DNA of 64,000 nt. Source: Rhizobium leguminosarum. GTDB lineage: Bacteria; Pseudomonadota; Alphaproteobacteria; Rhizobiales; Rhizobiaceae. The translations under genes were made by a program, and so were the position numbers. The notes beneath the pieces were generated by a model. The model did no database searches, was not told the DNA's origin, and saw nothing but the letters and a program-made list of their open reading frames with translations. This document shows positions 51,143-60,222 of this stretch, in pieces. The stretch covers positions 930,001 to 994,000 of the forward strand of contig NZ_CP016287.1 of NCBI RefSeq assembly GCF_001679785.1, read 5' to 3'. Each line of letters starts with the position of its first letter. Position 1 is the stretch's first letter.

Positions 51143-52005
51143 CGGTCCTTCAACACGGCCTTGGCCGTACTCCCCAAAATCGTGACCGCGACGAGCGCGA
51201 TAATGAAAGGTGCGGCCGCGCGATAGGGTGAGATCCAGCCGACCGGGGTGAGCGCAGCTTCGGCAATGCCGATCAGAAGCCCGGCGACGGCCGTTTCCCA
51301 AAGCGAGCGCAACTGGCCGAGAATTGCCGCCGCGATTGCTGGGATCACCAGCAAAGTCAGGAACGTGCCCTGGAGGCGGACGAGGTCGGCAAGCAGCAGG
51401 CCGGCGAAACCGGAAAAAATGCCGGTAATGACCCATGCCGCCGTTTCTGTGTAGAGAATGCGAACACCGAGAATTGCGCTCAGGTCGCGGTCGTTGGCCA
51501 AGGCTCGCATGTCAAGGCCCAGGCGCGTCCGATTGAGCAGCAGGGTGATCGCGCCGACCATCACCACAGCAAGCAGGATGGCGATGATGCGCGTGTAAGT
51601 CAGGCGAACGCCGAAGAGGGAAACGAACATCTGGTCGGTCGGAAACTGCAGGCGACGCGGCAGCTCACCCCAGATGATCCCCATCAAGGCGATCAGCACC
51701 AAGGCCGGCGCCAAGGTCCCGACGGCACGCACGACCGTATCGCGATGCGATAGCATAGGTGCAAAGATCCGCCCGTAAAGGAAGCTGATGGCCGTAGACA
51801 CGACGACGGCCGCCGGGATGGCGACGGCAAGCGGCATTTTCCATTCGAGAAGCTGCCAGGCGCAGTGCGCGCCGATAGCACCAAACGCACCGAAAGCGAA
51901 GTTAAGGACCCCGGTTGCCCGAAAGAGGATGACAAGGCCGACGCCTGAGAGGGCATAGACGGCCCCAATTCCGAGACCCGATATGAGAAATGGTAAGAAG
52001 GTCAT
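51139..52005 (-). CDS. livH: LivH-like branched-chain type ABC permease
   Basis: A 288-residue permease starting MTFLPFLISGLGIGAVYALS, with GVLNFAFGAFGAIGAHCAWQ (the family's 'NFAHG'-like motif with A-F-G) and a loop DMRALANDRDLSAILGVRIL near residue 195. About eight membrane segments. It is separated from the binding-protein gene by 83 bases holding a strong hairpin, and overlaps livM by four bases. Confidence 0.9.
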   Translation of the reverse strand: MTFLPFLISGLGIGAVYALSGVGLVILFRATGVLNFAFGAFGAIGAHCAWQLLEWKMPLAVAIPAAVVVSTAISFLYGRIFAPMLSHRDTVVRAVGTLAPALVLIALMGIIWGELPRRLQFPTDQMFVSLFGVRLTYTRIIAILLAVVMVGAITLLLNRTRLGLDMRALANDRDLSAILGVRILYTETAAWVITGIFSGFAGLLLADLVRLQGTFLTLLVIPAIAAAILGQLRSLWETAVAGLLIGIAEAALTPVGWISPYRAAAPFIIALVAVTILGSTAKAVLKDR

Positions 52006-52044
52006 GAGGGGATTCCGATATGGCGACCGAAGAGACGGCGGACA

Positions 52045-52072
52045 TCATCCCGTGGCTCAGGCCACGGGATGA
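52045..52072 (-). promoter_or_regulatory. Perfect hairpin between the binding-protein gene and livH
   Basis: A 12-base perfect stem with outer arms containing CATCCCGTGGC (52046-52056) and GCCACGGGATG (52061-52071), closed by a TCAG loop. It follows the stop codon of the binding-protein gene in the direction of transcription, without a T-run. It probably makes a stable 3' end for the abundant binding-protein mRNA or reduces read-through to the permeases. Confidence 0.75.
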
Positions 52073-52088
52073 CGCGGAATGCCTCGAT

Positions 52089-53345
52089 TTACGGAGCAAG
52101 TCCGGCGCTCTTTTCAAAGGCGCGGATGTCAGCCAGCTCCGGATCGGGGGATGGCGCGCAATCGGAAATCACCTTCCACTTGCCGCCTTCGCTGACTGCC
52201 ATGCGCGTCGTTGAATTTGCATTGTGGCGCGGCTGACCATCGCCGAAATACCAAGGCGCGCAGAAAATATCGCTGGCAAAGCCCTTGACCTGCCGGATGG
52301 CGGCACTGGTGCTTTCGCGCGTGATGTCCTTGGGATCAAGTGACATCAGTGCCTTTTCCGCAATACGGGCAGCAAGATATCCGGCCTGGGCGAACGTATC
52401 GCGCGGATCGGAAGACTGGCCATATTTGTCCATGACGGCAAGCCAGTTCTGATTGTCGGGCGTCGCGGCTTCGAGATCGTTGAACTCCATGTTGACATAG
52501 AAGTTTCCATCCCAGCCTGCGCCAATTGTACCGGGCACCGAAAGGTCATAAGCCGATGCGGCACTGAGGAACTTGATGGTCTGGTTGAGCCCCTGTTCTT
52601 CGGCCGCGGTCAGAAGCGGGATCGTGACGCCCTTGGGAAGGCCGAGGATAATGACATCAGGCTTGGAAGCCGCCGCCTGCAGGATGATCGAGGTCGAGTC
52701 GGCCGTACCGGGATCCATCAGGATCGTTTCGGCCGTAAAGCCTTTTTCCTTGGCCAGAGACTTAATGCCGTCGCAGGACCATGTACCGACATTCGGGATG
52801 TTCGGACCGATGCAAACGACCGACTTCGCCTTGAGCTGATCCAATGCGTAGCCCATGGCGCCCAGCGTGGAGACGCGGGGTCCGGCATTCGTCGCTGCAT
52901 AGTTCTCGGCAAAGAAGCATTCGCGAGGAACGCCGACCCCAGCGACGACGAGAATGCCGGATTTCTTGTAGAAATCGGCGTTTGCGCCACATTCGACAAA
53001 GCTCGAATTGCCGACCATCAGCACCGCCTTCTCGTCGTTGACGAGCTTGGCGGCCAGTTGAGCGGCCGTCTCCGGATTCCACTGATCGTCTTCGACCAGA
53101 TATTTGACCGGTCGCCCCTTGATGCCGCCATTGGCGTTCAAGCAGTCGAAATAGGCGTTGGCGGCCCTGGTCGAGTTCGAAAAATCGTCCGGACCGGTTT
53201 TGCCGGTGATCGCACCGATCACAATCGGTTCACCGGTCGCGGCTTTGCCGTTATTGTCGCCGCAGGACGCGGCTGCATGGGCACTGAATGCCGAAAACAG
53301 CGTCAGGCCGAGGCCGATTACCAGCCCCCTCATATCTATTCTCAT
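52089..53345 (-). CDS. Branched-chain type ABC transporter substrate-binding protein
   Basis: A 418-residue exported protein. A short N-region plus GLVIGLGLTLFSAFSAHAAA forms the signal peptide. The mature fold has GEPIVIGAITGKTGPDDFSN, the KYLVEDDQWNPETAAQLAAK strand and VCIGPNIPNVGTWSCDGIKS. It is a Leu/Ile/Val-type (Peripla_BP_6) protein of the group used for aromatic and other non-amino-acid compounds. It is the binding component for LivHMGF just downstream and is transcribed from the same strand as the GMC and aldehyde dehydrogenase genes. Confidence 0.88.
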   Translation of the reverse strand: MRIDMRGLVIGLGLTLFSAFSAHAAASCGDNNGKAATGEPIVIGAITGKTGPDDFSNSTRAANAYFDCLNANGGIKGRPVKYLVEDDQWNPETAAQLAAKLVNDEKAVLMVGNSSFVECGANADFYKKSGILVVAGVGVPRECFFAENYAATNAGPRVSTLGAMGYALDQLKAKSVVCIGPNIPNVGTWSCDGIKSLAKEKGFTAETILMDPGTADSTSIILQAAASKPDVIILGLPKGVTIPLLTAAEEQGLNQTIKFLSAASAYDLSVPGTIGAGWDGNFYVNMEFNDLEAATPDNQNWLAVMDKYGQSSDPRDTFAQAGYLAARIAEKALMSLDPKDITRESTSAAIRQVKGFASDIFCAPWYFGDGQPRHNANSTTRMAVSEGGKWKVISDCAPSPDPELADIRAFEKSAGLAP

Positions 53346-53414
53346 CGTTTCCTCCTCCAGTTTCCGTTATTGTCCGCACTCCCCGCGAACGTCTTCCATC
53401 GTAGAATCTCTGCC

Positions 53415-55010
53415 TCAGCCGGCGATCGCCTTGCCTGTCATGAAGGCGGCCGCGCGCGCCGCAATCATCATCACCGGAGCGTTGGTGTTGCCCGATACCA
53501 ACGTCGGCATCACCGATGCGTCGCATACCCTCAGACCTTCGACGCCGCGCACCTTCAGATCGACCCCGACGACCGCCATCGGATCGTCTGCTCGCCCCAT
53601 GCGCGCCGTGCCCGCCGGATGGAAAACGGTCTTGGCGGTCCGACGGATGTAGTCGCGCAATGCCGCGGGATCACTTTCAACACCCGGTTTCGGCAGGACG
53701 CGTCGCTTGATAAGCTTCGCAAGTGCTGGCGCATCCAGAATGCGGATCGCTGTCTCGACACCGCGCACCAACGTATCGAGGTCGGCCGGGTCTGAGAGGA
53801 GATTGGCGTTGAACTCCGCCCTGTCGTTCGGGTCGGCGCTTCTGAGGCGAATGGTGCCGCGAGAGCGCGGCCTGAGGTAACAGGGGCCGATGCTGAGACC
53901 ATGACCGGGTTCGGGATCGCGATCGACGAAGCCCACAAGAACTGGCAGCACATGGAACTGAACATCCGGCTGGCCCGTGCCGGCGGTATCGACGAAACCA
54001 CCGCATTCGACGACGTTCGATGAAAGCAGGCCGCGATGCGACAGCAGGTAGCGCGCCATATGTCCGACCGCGCGAATCCCGCTGTCATGCCCGAGGATGG
54101 AGATCGGCTCGTGGGTTTCGCCTTGAACCGGCGCTTCGAGATGATCCTGATAGTTTGCGCCGACGCCCGGCAGGTCGGCCACCACATTGATGCCGTGAGA
54201 GCGGAGATGCTCGGCCTCGCCAATGCCCGAAAGCTGCAGGATTTTGGGTGTCGCGATCGCACCCGCCGTCAGGGCGATTTCCTTGGAAGCGCTGAATATG
54301 GTGCCGTCCTGCAGCTCGACACCCGTCGCCCGCCGACCTTCGAACAGGATGCGGGCGACCTTGCGTTCGGTCAGGATCGTGACGTTCGGCCTTATCTCCG
54401 CGTCGCGCAGGAACGCCTGCGCGGAACTCCAACGACGCCCCCGGTAAGTCGTACTCTGATAGAACCCGACGCCTTCCTGGTCCGCACCGTTGAAGTCCGG
54501 ATTATACGGAATGCCGACTTCCGTGGCTGCCTGAATGAAGGCTTCGCTCAGCGGATGGCGGTGACGAGGGTTCGAGACGTGCAGGCCGCCGCTGCGGCCA
54601 TGAAATTCGCCACTGAGGCTCTCGTTATTCTCAAGCGATCGGAAAGCCGGCAGCACATCGTCGTAGGACCAGCCGTGACACCCCATCTGCGACCACGTAT
54701 CGTAGTCGTTCCTGTGGCCACGGATGTAGATCATCGCATTGACGGAACTGCCACCGCCGAGCACGTTTCCCTGCGGGGTAATGCAAGGGCGGCCGTTGAG
54801 GCCCTTCTCCGGCTCGGAGGCATAGGGGTGAATGTCGACACCCTTGCCGAGAACCTTAAAGAAGGTCGCTGGAACATGGATCCAGCGGTCCGTGTCACGC
54901 CGACCGGATTCGATCAGCAGGACCTTATTTTCCGGGTTCTCGGAGAGCCGGTTTGCCAACACACAGCCGGACGATCCGCCACCGACGATGATATAGTCGA
55001 AGTTCGCCAT
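53415..55010 (-). CDS. GMC family alcohol dehydrogenase (choline/aryl-alcohol type)
   Basis: A 531-residue FAD enzyme: FDYIIVGGGSSGCVLANRLS, CITPQGNVLGGGSSVNAMIY (signature 1), KEIALTAGAIATPKILQLSG (signature 2), and the C-terminal FHPAGTARMGRADDPMAVVG and SGNTNAPVMMIAARAAAFM, with the conserved histidine and asparagine of the active site. No signal peptide. Members oxidise primary alcohols to aldehydes. It lies three bases after the aldehyde dehydrogenase gene on the same strand, which supports an alcohol to aldehyde to acid sequence. Confidence 0.92.
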   Translation of the reverse strand: MANFDYIIVGGGSSGCVLANRLSENPENKVLLIESGRRDTDRWIHVPATFFKVLGKGVDIHPYASEPEKGLNGRPCITPQGNVLGGGSSVNAMIYIRGHRNDYDTWSQMGCHGWSYDDVLPAFRSLENNESLSGEFHGRSGGLHVSNPRHRHPLSEAFIQAATEVGIPYNPDFNGADQEGVGFYQSTTYRGRRWSSAQAFLRDAEIRPNVTILTERKVARILFEGRRATGVELQDGTIFSASKEIALTAGAIATPKILQLSGIGEAEHLRSHGINVVADLPGVGANYQDHLEAPVQGETHEPISILGHDSGIRAVGHMARYLLSHRGLLSSNVVECGGFVDTAGTGQPDVQFHVLPVLVGFVDRDPEPGHGLSIGPCYLRPRSRGTIRLRSADPNDRAEFNANLLSDPADLDTLVRGVETAIRILDAPALAKLIKRRVLPKPGVESDPAALRDYIRRTAKTVFHPAGTARMGRADDPMAVVGVDLKVRGVEGLRVCDASVMPTLVSGNTNAPVMMIAARAAAFMTGKAIAG

Positions 55011-55013
55011 GGC

Positions 55014-56420
55014 TCAGCTCAACACCGTCTGGATTGTGGTGAATTCCTTCAGCCCTTCGGCGCCGAACTCTACACCGATGCCCGATTGTTTGACGCCACC
55101 GAAGGGGGCGTTCGGCTGGATCGTTCCGTGCTTGTTGATCCATACCGAGCCGCATTCGAGCTGCATTGCATAGCGCTTGGCCTTTTCGGCGTCCGCCGAC
55201 CAGACAGAGCCGCCTAGCCCGGCGGGATTGGTGTTGGCGCGAGCGATGACCTCATCGATATCGGTGTAACGAATGATCGGCAGTGCCGGCCCGAACTGCT
55301 CTTCGTCGACGAGACGAACACCATGGTCGACATCGGCAACAAGCGTGATCGGATAGAAGTAACCCGGCCGATCGATCGGCGTGCCGCCGGCGAGAATGCG
55401 GCCGCCATTGGCGCGCGCATCATCGACAAGTTCGCGAACTTTGTTGAACTGCATTTCGTTCTGGATCGGGCCAAGAATGCTGGTTTCATCAAGGCCGTCG
55501 CCGATCACGATCCTGCCGGCGTAGTCGGCAAGCCGTGCACAGACGTCTTCATAAATGCTGTCGTGCACGTAAAGGCGCTTCAGCGCTGCGCAGGTCTGGC
55601 CGTTGTTGATGAAGGCTCCCCAGAACAGGCCCTCGGCGATCTGCGCAGGATCGGCATCGGGAAGCACGATACCGGCATCGTTGCCGCCAAGCTCGAGCGT
55701 CAGGCGTTTCAACGTCGCGACAGCCGAAGCCATGACCTTCTTGCCGGTCTCGGTCGAGCCTGTGAAGGTCATCTTGGCGATGCCGTCATGGGCGGAAAGT
55801 GCCGCGCCGATGCTGTTTTCGCCGGTGATGACATTGACGACGCCGGGCGGCAGCACTTCATTCATGATCTCGACAAGACGGATCGTCGAAAGTGGCGTCA
55901 GCGGCGATGGCTTGATGATGACCGTATTGCCGGCTCGCACCGCTGGCACGATATGCCAGCAAGCGATCATCACCGGCCAGTTCCAGGGTGTGATCGAACC
56001 AACGACGCCAATCGGCTTGCGATGCAATTCGACACGCCCTTCATTGTCGTCCTGCAGAATTTCGATGGGCAGATTCAGCTCTGCCGTATGGCGTGTCCAC
56101 GCAAGTGCACCGCCTATTTCAAACCGGGAACCGAGACCATTGAGAGGCTTGCCCTGCTCCAGCGTCAAAAGGCGTGCAAGTTCCTCGCCATTGGCTGCGA
56201 TCTTTTCGGCAATGGCGCGACAGGCTGCCTGGCGCTCTTCTTCCGACGCCTGGCTCCAAGTGCGAAAGGCGACTGAGGCTGCGGCAACGGCATGGTCGAG
56301 ATCCGCCGGCGTCGCCAGCGGCATCTGACCGACGACTTCGCCGGTCGATGGGTTGCGAACCTCGGCATAGGTTGCGGTCTCGATGCGTGCTCCGCCGATG
56401 AACAGACTGTACTGCTTCAC
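55014..56420 (-). CDS. Aldehyde dehydrogenase (NAD(P)+-dependent)
   Basis: A 468-residue ALDH. The start is a GTG at 56420 with a perfect GGAGGAG site. A longer frame to 56513 lacks family resemblance. Motifs: PWNWPVMIACWHIVPAVRAG, FTGSTETGKKVMASAVATLK, catalytic E in LTLELGGNDAGIVLPDADP, catalytic C in FINNGQTCAALKRLYVHDSI, and PNAPFGGVKQSGIGVEFGAE near the C-terminus. It is preceded by the FeaR-like regulator gene. Phenylacetaldehyde-type dehydrogenases (FeaB) occupy the same context elsewhere, so an aryl-acetaldehyde is a reasonable substrate, which is inferred. Confidence 0.92.
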   Translation of the reverse strand: MKQYSLFIGGARIETATYAEVRNPSTGEVVGQMPLATPADLDHAVAAASVAFRTWSQASEEERQAACRAIAEKIAANGEELARLLTLEQGKPLNGLGSRFEIGGALAWTRHTAELNLPIEILQDDNEGRVELHRKPIGVVGSITPWNWPVMIACWHIVPAVRAGNTVIIKPSPLTPLSTIRLVEIMNEVLPPGVVNVITGENSIGAALSAHDGIAKMTFTGSTETGKKVMASAVATLKRLTLELGGNDAGIVLPDADPAQIAEGLFWGAFINNGQTCAALKRLYVHDSIYEDVCARLADYAGRIVIGDGLDETSILGPIQNEMQFNKVRELVDDARANGGRILAGGTPIDRPGYFYPITLVADVDHGVRLVDEEQFGPALPIIRYTDIDEVIARANTNPAGLGGSVWSADAEKAKRYAMQLECGSVWINKHGTIQPNAPFGGVKQSGIGVEFGAEGLKEFTTIQTVLS

Positions 56421-56546
56421 GATTGGCTCCTCCCTGAGCTTTGGAAGGAGTATGACGGGGCAGAAGAAAGCCGTCTTGGGCAGGAGCGCGCCGCGACTTG
56501 GTCTGAAACGCAACAGGCCGTCGGCTCATCAAGTATTCAAACCGCC

Positions 56547-57518
56547 CTATTGTGCGGTTGATGTCACCGGCCTGAGCAGATCGGTCGGCGCGCAGTCGAA
56601 CAGATCCTTGAAGCTGCGATTGAAATAGGAAATATCATTGAAGCCGGCCGAATAGGCGACTTCCGCGATCGTCCTTGGGCTTCTTTGATCTTTGATCTGC
56701 GCGATCTTTTCACGCACGAGGCGCAACCGCTTGTCACGGATGACCGTGGTGCAGGTCATGCCAATACCTTGAAAATCCTGCTGCAACGTGCGGATGGATA
56801 CGCCGATCCGTGTCGCCAGCCACTTGGCGCAGAGATCGCTCTCGGTCAGGTGTCGGTCGATCAGTATGTCGACCATTTCCAGCCGCCGCGAAGCGCTGTC
56901 GTTAAGAGCGGACATGGCGTCGCCGTTTGAGACGAAGGCCTGTCGCGTTGCATTGAACATCAGGTGCCGCAGATTGGCAGACGCGGCATCCGATGCCGAA
57001 TTGGACATAATCTTTGCCACCAGCGCACGCAGCATCATTGCCATCGGGTCAAAGGCCTCGAGCTTGCGGGCGATGTCGAAATCGATCGGGCTTTCGGCAT
57101 ACATGATCTGGCGAGGCAAATGCAGCGACAGATGATTGCTGAACTGTCCACCGAAATGGAATGTCGTCGGCCGGGTCGAGTCGACGAGAATGCAATCACC
57201 GACATCCAGGACTGCCTGGTGGCCGACGTGCTCGAGACCACAGGACCCTTCGAGCTGCATGATGAGAAAAAGGTGTTCGTTGGCGTCTCGGCGAATGTCA
57301 TCCCAATCTCGATGGACGCGATCGAGATCATTGGAAACATGGGCGAACTCCATACCGCAGACATCGATACGCCGGGCTGCCCCCGTTACGGCCTTGCCGC
57401 TCTCCATTGCTTTCGGATTGAAGTTGCCGCAGATCGATTGGAGATCACTGGTCCATTGATCATAGGGAACGGTTGCCCATGCGTGTTGCATCAGGGCCTG
57501 GTTGTTCAAGAGCTCCAA
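56547..57518 (-). CDS. AraC-family regulator, FeaR-like
   Basis: A 323-residue regulator with an AraC-binding-like domain of the FeaR type: YDQWTSDLQSICGNFNPKAM at the N-terminus, HLFLIMQLEGSCGLEHVGHQ, VGDCILVDSTRPTTFHFGGQ and LSLHLPRQIMYAE. The C-terminal double HTH contains LATRIGVSIRTLQQDFQGIG and AEVAYSAGFNDISYFNRSFK. FeaR activates phenylethylamine/tyramine catabolism, so the ALDH gene downstream (126-base gap) fits as target or operon partner. The gene is preceded by a promoter-like TTGACA and an HpaR-type operator at 57644-57662. Confidence 0.8.
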   Translation of the reverse strand: MELLNNQALMQHAWATVPYDQWTSDLQSICGNFNPKAMESGKAVTGAARRIDVCGMEFAHVSNDLDRVHRDWDDIRRDANEHLFLIMQLEGSCGLEHVGHQAVLDVGDCILVDSTRPTTFHFGGQFSNHLSLHLPRQIMYAESPIDFDIARKLEAFDPMAMMLRALVAKIMSNSASDAASANLRHLMFNATRQAFVSNGDAMSALNDSASRRLEMVDILIDRHLTESDLCAKWLATRIGVSIRTLQQDFQGIGMTCTTVIRDKRLRLVREKIAQIKDQRSPRTIAEVAYSAGFNDISYFNRSFKDLFDCAPTDLLRPVTSTAQ

Positions 57519-57638
57519 CTCTGCCTCCCAACAGTGTCAGTCAACGACATGTCCGTCTCGCGCGACTCTCCCACAAGCGCAAAAAGGCGGCAACACCTGA
57601 GACCGGTAAACTGAAAGAGTGTCGAAGATCGATCGCGC

Positions 57639-57644
57639 TGTCAA
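57639..57644 (-). promoter_or_regulatory. Candidate -35 box of the FeaR-like gene
   Basis: A consensus TTGACA on the minus strand, about 120 bases upstream of the start at 57518 and next to the palindromic element at 57644-57662. The matching -10 box is weak (CACTCT at a 17-base spacing). Confidence 0.35.
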
Positions 57645-57662
57645 TATATTTCACATGTTAAC
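57644..57662 (-). promoter_or_regulatory. HpaR-type operator upstream of the FeaR-like gene
   Basis: On the minus strand GTTAACATGTGAAATATAT, identical in 18 of 19 positions to the element at 61334-61352 in front of hpaF. The core TTAACATGTGAA is a palindrome with one mismatch. It borders the TTGACA -35 candidate and overlaps the stop codon region of the hpaA-like gene. Confidence 0.65.
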
Positions 57663-58552
57663 TAGAATGCGTCATTCCGACTCTTCTCACCAACTATGTT
57701 TCGCCGCCGCCATTCACTGGGCGGCATACCGGTCCGCGCGCGGAAAAAGCGCGAAAAATAGGCGGCATCCTTCAAGCCCACCTCGTAGGCTATGTCCTCG
57801 AGCGATCGGATGGTGAAAAGCAACAGCCGTTTGGCCTCGAGCAGGCGGCGCTCGGCGATCATGTCCTTGACGCCCTGGCCGAAAGCCATGTGCCCGGCCT
57901 TGGCAAGAAGATGCGGCGTGGTGCCGAGGGTCGAAACGTAGCGCGCAACCGGCCAGTTCTCACGAAAATGCCGGTCGATCAGCCGTCGAAGGTCACCAGC
58001 AAGCAGGCGTTGTGGCGATTGTGCCAGCATCGGCGCGTCGGACGCCAGGCGTCGGATCTGGGTCAGCATGGCGGCAACCAATGGTGAAAGGATCGTATCG
58101 GCCTGGCCTCTCCCCTCGGAGTACTCCTCCAGAATTAGTTGCATGGTCCGCCGAAGTCTCTCCCAGAACGCTTCCGCGCCCTGCCCCGTCACCATCACCG
58201 GGCGATCCAGCGGCAGCGTCGTCTGACCGGCGATCGACGGCAGCAGACTGTCGGCGATCGACACGACGACCGCGTCTGAAACAAGCGGATCGACGTTGAA
58301 GCCGTGGATGACGCCGCTCGGCACGAAGCTGACGGCAGGCGCCAAAAAGTCCAAACGTTGATCTTCTATGAAATAGGATCCGCTGCCGCTGGTCCAGAAA
58401 GTGACCTGCATCATCCGATCATGCTTATGGGCTCGAACCTGACCGGAATGGAGATTTGCTCGCGCCATCACCGTTTCGACATGAAGAAATCCGATCTCCA
58501 AAGGGCGGTCCGGTTCGCCGTAAACAAAGAAACTTGGGACGATGTCGCTCAT
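57662..58552 (-). CDS. hpaA: AraC-family activator, HpaA/PobR-like
   Basis: A 296-residue AraC/XylS regulator with an N-terminal cupin (LHSGQVRAHKHDRMMQVTFW and SFVPSGVIHGFNVDPLVSDA) and C-terminal HTHs (VARYVSTLGTTPHLLAKAGH and LEDIAYEVGLKDAAYFSRFF). This is the HpaA/PobR type that activates 4-hydroxyphenylacetate 3-hydroxylase genes. It is divergent from hpaB, which starts 98 bases away, so it should activate hpaBC. The start at 58552 is preferred over 58615 because the upstream 21 residues lack family resemblance. Confidence 0.85.
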   Translation of the reverse strand: MSDIVPSFFVYGEPDRPLEIGFLHVETVMARANLHSGQVRAHKHDRMMQVTFWTSGSGSYFIEDQRLDFLAPAVSFVPSGVIHGFNVDPLVSDAVVVSIADSLLPSIAGQTTLPLDRPVMVTGQGAEAFWERLRRTMQLILEEYSEGRGQADTILSPLVAAMLTQIRRLASDAPMLAQSPQRLLAGDLRRLIDRHFRENWPVARYVSTLGTTPHLLAKAGHMAFGQGVKDMIAERRLLEAKRLLLFTIRSLEDIAYEVGLKDAAYFSRFFRARTGMPPSEWRRRNIVGEKSRNDAF

Positions 58553-58650
58553 GCTGGCCGCCGTAAAAAGTACAAGTGATTTCCCTATTCTGTCCATGGT
58601 GGAAGGCGAACGCAAGGACTAGCATTTGTCTCAGATCAAGGGAGGACGAC

Positions 58651-60213
58651 ATGCGATCAGAGGATTTCCGGGCCGATACCAAGCGGCCCTTCACCGGTGA
58701 GGAATATCTGGCATCCCTTCGTGACGGGCGGGAGGTCTACATCAATGGTGAGCGTGTCAAGGACGTGACCGCGCATCCCTCGATGCGCAATTCCGCCCGC
58801 TCGCTCGCCAGGCTTTACGATGCGCTGCATGCGGAAAAGACCAAGGAACGGTTGACATCGCCCACCGACACCGGCTCTGGGGGCTACACCCACAAATATT
58901 TCCGTGTTGCAAAGTCCTCCGCCGATCTCGTCGCTCAACAGGGTGCGATCGCCGACTGGGCGCGCATGTCCTATGGATGGATGGGCCGAACCGCCGACTA
59001 CAAAGCAGCATTGATGAATACGCTGGGCGCCAATGCCGACTGGTACGGTCCCTTCAAGGACAACGCACTCGCCTGGCACAAGCGCGCCCAGGAAGCGGCT
59101 CTCTTCATGAACCACGCGATCGTGAACCCGCCGATCGACCGCCACAAGCCGGCGGATGCCGTAAAAGACGTATTCGTGCATATCACCAAGGAAACCGACG
59201 CCGGCATCTACGTCTCGGGCGCCAAGGTAGTGGCGACGTCCTCTGCTTTGACGCACTACAATTTCCTGGCACAGAGCTCGGCGACGGTCACGGAAGACCC
59301 GTCGCTGTCGGTGATGTTCATCGTCCCAATGAATGCGCCCGGCATCAAGATGTTCTGCCGCGTTTCCTATGAGGAAACGGCAAATCGTGTCGGCACGCCG
59401 TTCGACTACCCGCTCTCTTCTCGCTTCGATGAGAACGATGCCATCCTCGTTCTGGACAGTGTCTTCATCCCCTGGGAGGACGTGCTGGTCCTGCGCGACG
59501 CGCCGAAGATCCTGTCCTTCCATCCCGCTTCCGGCTTCATGCACGGCTACTGCTTCCAAGGCTGCACGCGCTTCGCCGTCAAACTCGACTTCCTGGCGGG
59601 CCTGCTCGCCAAGGCTTTGCGGGCGACCGGCGGCGATGCCTTCCGCGGCAATCAGGCCGCACTTGGTGAAGTCATCGCGTTGCGCCACATGTTCTGGAGC
59701 TTCTCCAACGCCATGGCCTACAATCCGATCCCCTGGGCGAACGGCGCAGTGCTGCCCAATCTGGAAGCGGCTCTCGCCTATCGCACTTTCATGTCGGAAG
59801 CCTATCCCCGCGTCATCGAGACGGTCCGCAAGGTCGTCGCCTCGGGATTGATCTATTTGCCGTCCTCGGCCAAGGATTTCGGCAATCCGGAGATCGACCG
59901 CTATCTCGGCCAGTATGTGCGCGGCTCCAACGACATGGGCCATATCGAACGCATCAAGATCATGAAGCTGTTGTGGGACGCAACCGGAACCGAGTTCGGC
60001 GGACGGCATGCGCTCTACGAATTGAACTATGCCGGAGCGCCGGAAGAAGTCCGGCTTCAGGTACTGAAGGGGGCCGAGCGTGGCGGACGGTTGCGCGAAA
60101 TGGAGGCCTTGGTTGATACCTGCATGAGCGACTACGACGAGAACGGCTGGACCGGCGATACCTGGTTGCCGCCGATCGGCAATGCAGACCAGTTCAAGTC
60201 CGCTGCTGAATAG
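58651..60213 (+). CDS. hpaB: 4-hydroxyphenylacetate 3-monooxygenase, oxygenase component
   Basis: A 520-residue FADH2-using monooxygenase that hydroxylates 4-hydroxyphenylacetate to 3,4-dihydroxyphenylacetate. Family features: PFTGEEYLASLRDGREVYIN at the N-terminus, the region WYGPFKDNALAWHKRAQEAA, HITKETDAGIYVSGAKVVAT, the SVFIPWEDVLVLRD segment and C-terminal YVRGSNDMGHIERIKIMKLL. Length is standard. The GGAGG site precedes the ATG at 58651. It needs the flavin reductase HpaC, encoded 9 bases downstream. Regulated probably by the divergent HpaA-like activator. Confidence 0.95.
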   Translation: MRSEDFRADTKRPFTGEEYLASLRDGREVYINGERVKDVTAHPSMRNSARSLARLYDALHAEKTKERLTSPTDTGSGGYTHKYFRVAKSSADLVAQQGAIADWARMSYGWMGRTADYKAALMNTLGANADWYGPFKDNALAWHKRAQEAALFMNHAIVNPPIDRHKPADAVKDVFVHITKETDAGIYVSGAKVVATSSALTHYNFLAQSSATVTEDPSLSVMFIVPMNAPGIKMFCRVSYEETANRVGTPFDYPLSSRFDENDAILVLDSVFIPWEDVLVLRDAPKILSFHPASGFMHGYCFQGCTRFAVKLDFLAGLLAKALRATGGDAFRGNQAALGEVIALRHMFWSFSNAMAYNPIPWANGAVLPNLEAALAYRTFMSEAYPRVIETVRKVVASGLIYLPSSAKDFGNPEIDRYLGQYVRGSNDMGHIERIKIMKLLWDATGTEFGGRHALYELNYAGAPEEVRLQVLKGAERGGRLREMEALVDTCMSDYDENGWTGDTWLPPIGNADQFKSAAE

Positions 60214-60222
60214 GAGGCGACC

